From the NCBI GenBank assembly GCA_905250075.1, contig CAJNOP010000018.1:248001-312000 (forward strand): a DNA stretch of 64,000 nucleotides, written 5' to 3'. The stretch is from Rotaria sp. Silwood1. Taxonomy: Eukaryota > Rotifera > Eurotatoria > Philodinida > Philodinidae. A model generated the notes under the pieces. The model made no database searches. It had not been told where the DNA came from and saw only the letters and a program-made list of their open reading frames with translations. Position numbers and translations under genes: made by a program. Below, piece by piece: positions 1 to 10,424 of this stretch. Every line of letters begins with the position of its first letter. The first letter of the stretch is position 1.

Positions 1-1574
1 ATTCCATTTCGACTTTAATTTGTCATTAAAATAAAACAAAATGCGTAGAACAACGTTCTTCGAAACAGACAAAGTTATTTATTTATTTATTAACAAAATA
101 TACAGAAACTAGTCACTAAATCGGCTTCATTTTGTTGTTGATATTGAATTAGTTTTACTTATTTGTCCTGTACATTTTTGTGTGACTGAACTACCTACAG
201 CTACAGATTGACTTTTAAGACTAGTATCTGTTGATGCGACCTACTTAAAAAAAAATTATAAAATAAAGAAGTCTCGTCGATCGAAACATCATACAAAGTT
301 CAATTGAGATTGAGATTGAAATATTGCTGTCATAGTTGAGATTCGATTAGTACTAGCCACAATAGATGATGCAGTAAAATCTTCTCGTCAATCTGTCATT
401 GGACCGAATGTAATTGTCTGAAAAAGAAAAATAAGCAAACTAAATATTAAGACAATGATAAGAGATGATCATAGCTTTTGTTTGATTCTGCTTACAAAGA
501 AGAAAGTCTTCTAAGATTATAGAAAAACTATTTATTTATTAGTTTTTCTTAGAAAAGTATATTGTCAACACAAACTTTTAATACTCTCATTATCAATCAT
601 GAACACTTTTTCTTCATCGTTATTTCTTGTTTTAATATATTCATGAAGCAATTTTAGATCAACAGAAACAAATATGTTTTTACTACACACAAAAAGTGTT
701 TATACTAATAGTTATTTATATATAGTTTTTGATATCGCAAGCTTTTACCTGTTCTAGACATATACAACAATTTTTTATAATATCATCTAAATCGTCTTCT
801 GTAACATCTGGTTTTGGCATACTAAATTCTACAACTGTATTTAAGGATTTTAATGAGTTACATCGATTTCTTGTCAGTGAAAAAAATTTTATTCTTTGAA
901 ACTTTTATTATAAATAGAGATCATTTAAATCTACCATCAGTGAAAATTTCATTGATTTGCCTTTAGTACGAGCTAAGCCATTTGGAAAATACTGGTCGTT
1001 ACACAATTTCATCAAACATAGAGATGATTGTCAAACGTGTTCGTATCTTAGTTCATAGACATGTATCATTTGAATGAAAGCCATATATTGAAAGAATACT
1101 TCATATTCGATGAAAAATAATTTTCATACTAATTGGTCATTTTTTGACAATGTATTCTATCATCATATTTTACATAAATGTTATTGTTGATCACTCCCAG
1201 AAAGATTTCGAATGACCAAAGCACTAAATACTGCTGCTCAAGAATAGAAATACTTCTATTTCAAATACTATCAATTGTTCTCTTTTTAAGACTAGAATCA
1301 TCTTTGTTCACTTTTAACCCTGAACCTTCACCATGTGCGAATAATCAATGGTCGATGATACGGATTTCGTACTTAGTTTTTCGTAGTATCTATTAAATAA
1401 ACTTTAGATATGTCGATAATCAAACGATACTTTTCATATTACTCTTCAAAATATGAGATTTGGAAACAGAAATTCGTTTTTTTATAGTCAATCTGTCCCA
1501 TCGAAAGAATAAAAAACATTATCTATCCATAACAGAAGTTTTCCTGGAAGAGAGGCAGAACAAAAGGATTCGAT
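1..1574. other. AT-rich stretch without a supported gene
   Basis: No reading frame here carries a recognisable domain. One short minus-strand piece near 757-840 reads as a plausible exon end: an acidic peptide with FSMPKPDVTEDDLDDIIK, followed by a GT donor. It has a faint resemblance to a CDC5L segment but is too short to name. The stretch sits downstream of the decayed helicase on the same strand and may be part of the same degraded block. Confidence 0.4.
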
Positions 1575-1584
1575 NNNNNNNNNN
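1575..1584. other. Assembly gap (10 N)
   Basis: Ten N. The gap lies just past the last recognisable piece of the decayed helicase, so a few residues of its 3' end may be hidden. Confidence 0.95.
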
Positions 1585-1602
1585 CGCCCATTAGCAAAAT
1601 TA

Positions 1603-2866
1603 TTATTCTAAATATGCAAATCTATACATGTATATATAAATCCACGTTATCTTCAAATTTACTATGGACTGATTTGGATGGTCATATAAAGTGTTGTGGA
1701 ACAGCTTGATTAGCATTTCTAAATCTCTTACAAGACTTGGTGCAACTTCTTTATCCGTTTGTGTTAACAAGATTAGATTGTAGTATATCACCATGAATAA
1801 GGCCAGCTAAAGTAAAAATTATTCATATGGAAATTCTTTTTATTTCGTTTGAAAATATTTATCAGTAAAATTATCTTTATGTGTAACAAATATTAGAACT
1901 TTTCCTATAGAATAATAAAAACATTAATTTTAAAGATAAAATTGAACAAGTATTTACACATAGTAAATTCAACAAGTTTAAATAAAAGCTCTACCCTGTT
2001 ACTTCCATTATTTGGATGAACATCTTGATTTGGTTATTTAAGAAAATTAATCAACATTTTATCTTTAGAATTGAACTACCTTCGCTAACTTCACCTTGAA
2101 CAATTGGAACACGATCCGTAAGAATATTTCGTTCTAAATAAAGAACAGTAGTAAGAAGAAATAATTTTAATATGAAAAACAAAATCGAGCCTAATTTTTT
2201 TGACGTTTTTATTAAATGTTGCACTAAGCAATAAGCGTTGTTGATCAGAATTTACACGATCAGCAATTGAACGAACTTGTGGTTTCCTTTTATAATTTTA
2301 TTCAATAGAAATTAATGTATCTAATAAAATAAAACTTACAAAATCCATATCAAACATTTGATCAACTTCATCAAAAACTAAATATGTAACACGTTGTGAA
2401 CTTCTACCGTTTTCTCTTAATTAAATCAATAAGACTATCCTAATAAATACAGAAAAGTAGGCTTTCATTGAAAAAGTTTTTTTTTGTTTTTCCTTACAGG
2501 TGCACAAACAAGTATTTCACATTCTTTGTGACAAGACATTATTTGTTCATGCATATTTCCACTATCAAATGCACCTACAGAATTAATATTACGTGGTTTT
2601 TCATATTGTTTATATTCAAGATGAAGTTGTTCAGCTAATTCACGTTGAGGAGCACAGATTAAGACAATAGTGATATCATCAACTTGATGTTTTATCTATT
2701 CGAACAGAAAAATTAATTTTTATTTAAAACGTAACATAAAGCCCAAATTACTTGAGTCATCATATGAACAATAGCTGACCAAATAAATGCATTGACTTTT
2801 CCACTACCTGATTTGGCTATATCAATGAAAGCACGTCCATTCAAAGCACTTGGAATAGCTTAAGCC
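1603..2866 (-). pseudogene. Decayed DDX42-type DEAD-box RNA helicase
   Basis: Read on the minus strand, pieces follow the order of a DDX42 helicase. The Q-motif/Walker A part at about 2750-2865 reads NGRAFIDIAKSGSGKV. The motif Ia part at about 2570-2690 reads ICAPQRELAEQL. Motif Ib is at about 2505-2560 (ECEILVCAP). Motif II at 2341-2393 reads RVTYLVFDEVDQMFDMDF. Motif III at about 2215-2275 reads QQRLLLSATF. The strand just after it is at about 2080-2125 (NILTDRVPIVQGEV). A tail at 1603-1794 (LILLTQTDKEV, LVRDLEMLI) fits the end of the second RecA domain. In the family Walker A is AKTGSGKT and motif II DEAD; here they are AKSGSGKV and DEVD. The reading frame shifts between motifs Ib and II, and most of the second RecA domain (motifs IV-VI) is not recognisable between about 1800 and 2080. 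Identity to DDX42 is from remembered family sequence. A relic of a duplicated host gene is the best reading. Confidence 0.75.
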
Positions 2867-2937
2867 AAAGATTAAATTATTAATAATATTTAAGATAAAC
2901 TATTTTTACTTGTGCTTGACTAATACTTAGGCTATAC

Positions 2938-3630
2938 CAAAAATAGTGACGGATGTACTGTATTCTTTATGAAAAGATTTAAGAAACTTTCTTTCTAAAT
3001 AATGTGATAGAGAAAAGAATGCTCTATTTTTCTATGCTATGTGATTATACTTCAACTAATATTATAAGAATAATATTTCGATAAGAACTGTTTTTGCTGA
3101 AAACTAGCTGATAGTATTAGATTATAACGGATGGAACACTTGGGCATGTCAATTTGTTACCATCTAATACGTGATACTATAAAAACAAAGTACACTATAA
3201 GATGCGGCGTGAAAAGTTGTACAATTTGTAAAGGATCGCTTTTTTGATAATTGCACTTGGTGTTTTCAAAATGGACAAAACTTTGAGCAACCAAATTTTG
3301 ACGCTAATTCGTCTTTTACCAAGACAAAACTTTATAAATTGTACAGCTTTTCACGCTGCATCTTATGGTTTACTTTGTTCTTTTAATACAATGTATTACG
3401 TGATAACAAATTGAAATGCAAAAGTGTCCCATCCGTTATAATCTAATGCTACCAGCTAGTTTTCAGCAAAGACAATTCTTATTGAAATTTTATTCTTATG
3501 ATATTAGTTGAAATATGATCACATAGCATAGACAAATAGAGCATTCTTTTCTCTATTAAATTATTTAGAAAGAAAGTTTCTTAAATCTTTTTATGAAGAA
3601 TTACAGTACTCTCGTCGTTATTTTTTTTAC
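2938..3630. mobile_element. Foldback element (long inverted repeat), copy 1
   Basis: Two arms of about 320 bp are near reverse complements around a short centre near 3280. The outer ends read GACGGATGTACTG at the left and CAGTACTCTCGTC at the right. Shared blocks include AAGAAACTTTCTTTCTAAAT, GAAAACTAGCTG and the inner TAAGATGC-GTGAAAAG block. The inner part matches the element at 48030-48630, so both belong to one family. There is no coding capacity. It behaves like a non-autonomous DNA transposon of MITE/foldback type. The arms have many mismatches, so the copy is not young, and a target duplication is not clear. Confidence 0.8.
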
Positions 3631-3914
3631 TAAACTTATTGTACGACATACAAATACAATTGATACAGTAGAACAATTATTTCTAACATGGTTTAATAAA
3701 ATTGATTATCGTTGTATGAATTATTTTAGTTATGATCTAGTATTTATACCATAACAATTTATCATACATGTTGATGATGAACAAGTGACCAATATACAAT
3801 TATTAATTTATATGTTTCGTTATTCATTAGGTTCAAAGAAAATAAGAATTATTATTAGATATGGTGGATCTTTCAATGATAATTTTACTATTTTTTTATG
3901 GCTGTTTGTCTAAA
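3631..3914 (+). pseudogene. Coding-like relic of unknown origin
   Basis: Immediately after the foldback element the + strand reads as protein-like sequence for about 95 codons: NTIDTVEQLFLTWFNKIDYR, then HVDDEQVTNIQLLIYMFRYS, then GSKKIRIIIRYGG. One TAA (at about 3752) interrupts it. No start codon or splice sites that would make a gene were found and the family is not recognised. The even composition and lack of low-complexity bias suggest a decayed exon rather than chance. Confidence 0.3.
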
Positions 3915-5824
3915 GAACCAAATTTCTTCTTATAACAGATGATTTTATACTTTTTTAGAACTCACATTGTGAATTTCGAAGAAAAATTGCTTTGTCATGC
4001 CTTGTATCATGACATACTTCTTCAAACAAAAATTTCTATCATAGCTTCAACGTAATGTGAAAATTCCATATGATACGAATTTACTTGAGCCAAGGTTCAC
4101 TCTTGAATGTGGACGTTGGAGAGGTTCTCATTCTCTTTTTGGGATCTAAAATTTTGGGTTTTTTTTGTAGCTATTTTATGGTCTAAAGTAGTATTTATCT
4201 ACTGTGTACAACCAAGTTTATATAATGAAAATAACAAAAAATGTACATTGTTTCGCATTTTCTTCTTCACACCACGCTTTTCATGCGGAAAAAAAGTGCA
4301 AAAGTATCCTTATTTGTATGACCTAATATGTTTGATCGAGCTGAAGTTTTTTTTACCTATATTGCATCCTGTTTTAAATGGGTATTTTTCTTTGTTTTAA
4401 AAAGTCAGGTGTTTTTAAAATATCTTCGAGATTTTAATTTTATTATTCGAAGGACAAAGAATAACAAGCCATCTACCCCAAGCAGTATCTAGTATTTGAT
4501 AAAAAAATTTCAATTCGATCTAACATAGTGTCTTAGAAAAACGTGAACGAACATGGGAGTCAATATTCGTCATTTTGATACAGAAAATTTCAAATTTTTC
4601 TGATGATTCATTCTTTAGAAACTCCGAGAAGGCAAGAGCGAGGGTACCCTTAAGGTCATGTCATGCATGCATTTTGTTGTTGATGGTTTTTGTTACCTAG
4701 TACGTTTAATATTGACTGTAAATTATATGTGTTGGACCTTTGATGGTGTTTAAAATATTGCACAGTCTCAATGGTCATCTTTTGACACTCATTCGTTGTT
4801 GGGAACAATATAACACCTTCCTCTATATATTCAAGTATGGAATACGAACGACTTTCAAAATAAATATCTTGTTAAAATTGATCATACTCAAATATTCTAT
4901 GTCATTGATGAATAACTAAATGATCTAATATTATTGAGTGTAAATAATTTGAAAAAAACGAGTATTATTAATTCATGTATATTTTTCTTGTTTTCATATT
5001 GATCAAATGACCACAAATATTTATATTATTTTGGTTTTATCATGATTTATTAGCATGATCACCAATGGCAAATAATAAAATATGATTAGTTTGCAAATGA
5101 AATTTTGATATTCGATTTCTTTTTTTTTCTAATAGATTGATGCAAAATAGAAAAGACAAAACAAAAAGTATGTATTGTATGCAATCATACTATGTCTCTA
5201 TCTATATAGGTAATATTGTAAATATTGCATATGCTTGCAAACACATTGAAATATTACGCTTGAATGACTTCCCTAATTTGTTTATAGAAAGTTGGAATAA
5301 ACCACAACATATAAAATAAATCATAAATATAACATTTATCATGTAATTTTGTTAGAAAAGTCCTATCAAAAATGACTGAAAAATGTTTTACTGTTTATAC
5401 TAGTACAATTAATCTATTTTTATTAATACAAAAAATCATACAAGCCATTAGAATGATTAGGATTTGTATCTTAATTATTGTTTCATTTGATAGGTTTATT
5501 TAACACAAAATAAATAAGATAGAAAATATGATAAACATTTGATTGTACATTTTTACTCATTCTTTTCTTATACAGGTCTTTATATTTAATGTATACTGTT
5601 TTCTTCGTGTATCGTTTTTTCGTTTACGCACATCGATAAAACAATCTGTATATTCTAGTATTTTTTTTCTTTTGCGCTCTCTCCCTCTTTCTCCATCTTT
5701 CACGTTATGATGATGAGCCGTCGACTACAAACAACATATATTACAGGTTATTTTAAGTATTTGTCGCCAATTCGTTACTGCGTCAATGTCGAACTGTGTA
5801 AGCGAATAGAAAAACGACGATTCA
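3915..5824. other. AT-rich intergenic region
   Basis: Nothing supported. Short open frames here are T-rich or K/N-rich and lack splice context. The last 200 bases before 5825 contain a pyrimidine-rich tract (about 5660-5700) and are likely the 5' leader and promoter of the pointed-domain gene. Confidence 0.4.
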
Positions 5825-7012
5825 ATGACGAACACGACAACAAACGCTGCTACTTCCAACACCACGTCGATGGGTAATGGAAATAAAAAAATAATTACGA
5901 CTTCGTTTTCTGCCGAAGATATAAATAAAAATTCTACAAAACCAACCACCAGAGATGCAACAAAATGGTCATCAGCTGAAGTACAACATTGGATCAAACA
6001 CCAATGTAAAAAATTCGAATTAAAAAAGAATACAGCTGAACAGTTCGAAATGAATGGTAAATGAAATATAATTAAAATTATGTAATTATTATTATCTTTG
6101 TTTTTTGTTTTTATTATATTAATGTTAAGGTCAAGCTCTTGTGTTGCTTACCAAACATGATTTTCTTAGACGCGCACCAAACGGAGGAGAAGTACTTTAC
6201 TATGCATTACAACGACTAATCAGTTAGTATTAAAGTTTATTTTAAACATTCAAATTTTTTTTATTCTAAATATAATCCTATTTTTAGATCCAAATAAAGA
6301 AAGAAATTCAGCTGATGATGATGAAAATACAGCAAAACTCGAATCATCTGATCAACAACCTAGAATAGTAGAAGTTCACAATGATCATAATGAAGCTCAT
6401 GATACAACAGATTCATCATCAACAAAGCCAATTGTCGAAGAACCTGATGATCCACCATTACTTCGAAAATCACAATCAGATACAAATCATGATACTCATC
6501 CACAAGAACGCAATAATCGATTCTTTTTTAGCCAAGCACATTTTCGTCCAACTGTTTTTGCCATGCCTGCTGCTGCAGCTGCTGCCTATTTGCAACAACA
6601 ACAGCGATATCCCAACGGTTATGTATATGCACAGCATCATCCACATTATTATATGCATCATCCACAATTCTTTCAACAATATTATCCAATGATGTCTGCT
6701 CAAGGAGTTTTAATCGAAACAATGGATGAAAATGAACCTACTCATGCCACTGTAAATGGATCAATGAATGGTGCTCAAGATCCATCACTTTTTGCGGTTA
6801 CAATTAATGGTCAACGATATATTATGAACGAAGGACAAGTTATACAATTGGTTGGTGAAGTTTATCAGCAACACGCTTATCAAGCAAATCTACAACAACA
6901 ACAACAACAAGCACGTTTTCAACAGCAACAACAACATTTTCAGCAACAACAACAGCAACAACAACAACAACAACGATTTTATTCACAGCCATATCATTTT
7001 CAGCAACAGTAA
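5825..7012 (+). CDS. Pointed (PNT/SAM) domain protein without ETS domain
   Basis: Three exons: 5825-6056, 6130-6222 and 6288-7012 (introns 73 and 65 nt, GT...AG), giving 349 residues. Residues about 45-112 form a pointed domain of the ETV6/Yan kind: TKWSSAEVQHWIKHQCKKF, then AEQFEMNGQALVLLTKHDFL, then PNGGEVLYYALQRLI. These match the family pattern W-x2-x-V-x2-W...F-x-MNG-x-ALLLLTK-x-DF...G-x-VLY. The domain is a helical bundle for protein-protein contact, and in ETV6/Yan it polymerises. The rest is disordered: an acidic stretch, an alanine run, a His/Tyr-rich region and long glutamine runs encoded by CAA repeats. The gene reaches its stop with no ETS DNA-binding domain. Stand-alone pointed proteins are known (Drosophila Mae/Edl blocks ETS factors), so a modulator of an ETS repressor is a reasonable inference. 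The N-terminal ATG is the first in the frame. Confidence 0.85.
6889..7009 (+). repeat. CAA/CAG microsatellite coding polyglutamine
   Basis: Repeated CAA with some CAG inside the last exon of the pointed-domain gene, giving several glutamine runs broken by A, R, F and H. Length variation between alleles is likely. Confidence 0.9.
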
Positions 7013-9005
7013 CGACAAGATGCCTCACTAAGAACAACCATACTAAGACAATGTCTATTATATATTCCTATATTATATGTAGGCTTTCTTTTTCATAGCA
7101 AACAGATTCTAATAATTAAAAATATGCAAATTTTAAGGAGACGAAAATAGAATAATTTTCATGTAAGCCTTTTTAAGAGTACTTTTTTTTTTTTCTTTTT
7201 TGTTACAAACAAATCATCGAATGGGTGACACTGCTGTCGATCCCAATGATCTACATAGACAGTGAGTTAACTAGCTATTCTTCTCTATGTATTTCCTTAT
7301 TTTTTTGTTTATTATTGTAATACATAAAAGCATCCCATTTCAAAATACACAAGCGTTCATATAATAGACAAATAAATTCAATTTTGAAACAAGCTTCATA
7401 TTGAAAAAAAAATTGCTTTTTATTTTCACAAGATTTTTTTTTCGTTAACTATCAATATATATCAATCATATTTGTTCATCTATATGATCTATTCAACTTT
7501 AATATTTTATAAAACATAATCTAAACAAAATGTTGAAGTATATATGATAGAAATTTGCGACCCTTCTCTTCCTCACTATAAATTATGGCAGACGTTGTTG
7601 ATATACGACCTAGGACCGTATATGAGGAACATCTCATTATAATATATGAACTACTTCTTATTGCATCTCAAGAGGATTAAGTAAAAGTATGATGAAAAAA
7701 TGTGCCCTAAAATAGATATTATAAAACAATGTTTATATGATTAGCAATAGCAACTACATCATATTTCATATTTTAATCCCGTAGGAGTTGCATTAACAGG
7801 TTTTTTTAATCTATATACCATTCATCGAATTTTGATGCACAGCAAAAACATACAATGACACGTCATTAACAAAGACTCATTTATGAATCAACTAAAAATT
7901 GAACCAATTCTTCAATAATGTTGATTTATTCGGTTTTAAATAAATAAAAAGTTTTTTTTATGTTTTCAGAAAGTTTTTTTCTCTTAAAAATTTATTGCAG
8001 CTGTCTTGTTTACTTTTTCTGCACAGACAAAACAATAAAAACCGTATGAAAATTACGTGAATAATTAAGAAGAGTGTGAAGAGTTCCGAAAGTATCACCT
8101 CTGATCATATGACGAAAGAAACAAATTATAGCGACTAATCACGCAATAAAAAAAATATCCAACCCATAAGTACGAATCGAGTTTGCGATCTAATATTAGA
8201 CTGTACAGTTTTTACATATTTAGTTTCTTAATAAAATCACAATAGGTTGTCGATAGTCACAATAGTAATGTAGATATTACATCTGAAAGAAGGACTGTTA
8301 TACTTCTAGTAAATTTCTATTACGTGGTGAAAGAATGTTTCGTATACAATTTTCGAACAGACATTTACACTGGGTGAATATTATTAAAAATTGAAAATAT
8401 AATACTGAACCAAATAAATACTAAAATAAATAATGTGTAAGCAAGAGATACTCTTGACACTCTATTAATAGTTATTTTTGTTTTCTTCAAAATTTTATTA
8501 TATACTTTTTTCTGTATATTTTCGATCATCATTTTTTTTTTTTCAGTTTTATATCTATTCAAAGAATAATATTCAATTAATCATCCCACGTCCTACCTTC
8601 ATTTATATGTATCTAAGATAAAAAGTATAATCTAGGAGCTATTAGAAGAACATGCATAAAACTCATTCGCAATAAAATCAACATATTTTCTATTGTCAAT
8701 TTTTATTATTAACAGTACTTTTCTCATAATAATAAATATGCTTTAAAAATCAGATTGAAAGAATAATACTTAAATCAGCTATATTATAAAACTCTTGACA
8801 AAAATGAGATGAAAAACACTGGTAAGCTTTAATAAATTTCATAAAAGGGATTAAATCTATTCTACTGAGGCATATCATTCAAACATTTATTCATATAGAA
8901 GACTTTCTATCGTCTCCTTTTCCACAACAAAAAAAGAAAACCATTCAGCATAATCACTTCAATATCATGTGATCTATTCATTTTTGCGTGAGAAAAATCC
9001 AAATA
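7013..9005. other. Intergenic region
   Basis: The 3' untranslated region of the pointed-domain gene probably occupies the first 350 bases (several AATAAA-like sites, for example near 7371). The remainder is AT-rich with no supported gene or clear repeat. Confidence 0.4.
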
Positions 9006-9701
9006 ATGAATTTTTTCTTATCTAGGATCGATACTGTATCCCGTTCTCAACGTTCACTCTTTGCTGAATATGAACGTCAACGTAGTCGTCTTGATCAACT
9101 TGTTCGTTCTTATGATAATCAACAATCAGCTCGTGATTCAGAATTACGTCGTCAATCGGAACAAATTAGTAAAGAAACTCGACGACGAATACATTATCGA
9201 TCACATACAGTTATAACAGAACGTGCTCGTTTACAACATATTCTCGATAATGATATAAATAATTTATTTTCATCTGATAGGTCAAATGATCTATTTCATT
9301 TAAAAACTCATTCTAATGATAGAAAACGAAAAGTTTATGGATGTTTATTACCAAAATTGAAAGCACCATTAAAAAAAAATAGTAATACTTGGACACATAT
9401 GATATCAAATTCAAATTCAAGACAATCAAATTTTGAAAAACATATGGAAAATCACCGAAATTCAATTAATAGATTTATTGAATTACCTATTGAACAACGA
9501 AATTCAATTAATAGTTTTATTGAATCACCTAATGAACAACGAAATAAAATGAACCTTATTATGGATAAATTTTTATATGAATTGCAAGAAGGTAATGGTG
9601 ATGGTTACGATCATTTTCTTCAAACAAGTGAACCAAATCGAAATGCACAAATACTTGCACAACAAAATATTAAGAATAAGAATCGAAAACTAATTAATTA
9701 A
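9006..9701 (+). CDS. Basic coil-rich protein of unknown function
   Basis: An open frame of about 231 codons from the ATG at 9006. A good acceptor (TTTTTTCTTATCTAG, ending at 9025) lies just inside it, so the true coding start may be an upstream exon that was not found. Residues about 10-80 are strongly helical and rich in R, E and Q (SQRSLFAEYERQRSRLDQLV, then SELRRQSEQISKETRRRIHY), typical of a coiled coil. The C-terminal half holds a tandem 14-residue repeat, HRNSINRFIELPIEQ then RNSINSFIESPNEQ, followed by a third degenerate unit RNKMNLIMDKF. No catalytic motif, signal peptide or membrane segment is visible. The family is not recognised. The codon use and the clean frame favour a real gene. 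Confidence 0.6.
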   Translation: MNFFLSRIDTVSRSQRSLFAEYERQRSRLDQLVRSYDNQQSARDSELRRQSEQISKETRRRIHYRSHTVITERARLQHILDNDINNLFSSDRSNDLFHLKTHSNDRKRKVYGCLLPKLKAPLKKNSNTWTHMISNSNSRQSNFEKHMENHRNSINRFIELPIEQRNSINSFIESPNEQRNKMNLIMDKFLYELQEGNGDGYDHFLQTSEPNRNAQILAQQNIKNKNRKLIN

Positions 9702-10424
9702 AACAACAATAAAGACAGTAAAACAACAAAAAAAAAAAAAGACTTGGTTTTCTATAAACACAAACATACATAATTACATAAATATTTTATTATTATCGAT
9801 GTCAAAATAAAAGGCAATATTAATATTTATTGAATGACTTTTGATAGGAACAAGATAGAGACTTGTAGTTTTCATTATTGAAAAGACAACATCGGGCAGC
9901 ATAAAATCAGTTTATTGGTATTTAATCCATCAACTAAACAATGAGATGAATTTTCAAGAAAACTTTCCAGTTGAACTTCAATCTTTCATAGAAAAAAAAA
10001 ACTCTTCTCTTTCGATATGCGCGAAGCTCACACATCTAACAGGTTCTGTTCACAAGTTACAAATTACTTCACCATACTGAATCGAATGGCATAATGTTAG
10101 TTTTCCATTTCAAAAATAATCTATAACTATTATATCAAGATTTTTGAAATACCAATTCTTCATAGTGTAGAATGAAAATATTAGATTTTGAAAATCTTAA
10201 TCGAATAGTTTTAGATCATTTTAACCTAATATTATAATGTCTGATGTTATCTTTTGAATAGTGAAAATCACAAGTCTCAATCGGAAAACATTAACCTGTC
10301 TTATATTTTGTTGTCGATAATAGTACTTTTTTTTAAAAAATATATTGTCTCAAGTTATAATTTTTGAACTTGATTTCTCTTTAATTTCAATAATTAAATT
10401 TATTGATCTTTCTCTTATTTTTAA
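9702..10424. other. Convergent intergenic region
   Basis: This lies between the 3' end of the coil-rich gene (+) and the 3' end of the transporter (-). It is AT-rich with no other gene. Poly-A signals for both sides are likely here (AATAAA-like sites near 9708 and 9805). Confidence 0.45.

Noticed and set aside
757-840. Minus-strand exon-like piece resembling a CDC5L segment
   Set aside because: Only about 20 residues with a loose pattern (MPKPDVTEDDLDDIIK); no second piece in the correct order was found nearby.
4107-4400. Open frame of 97 codons on the + strand
   Set aside because: Phe-rich, no ATG context, no splice sites, no domain; consistent with T-rich DNA.
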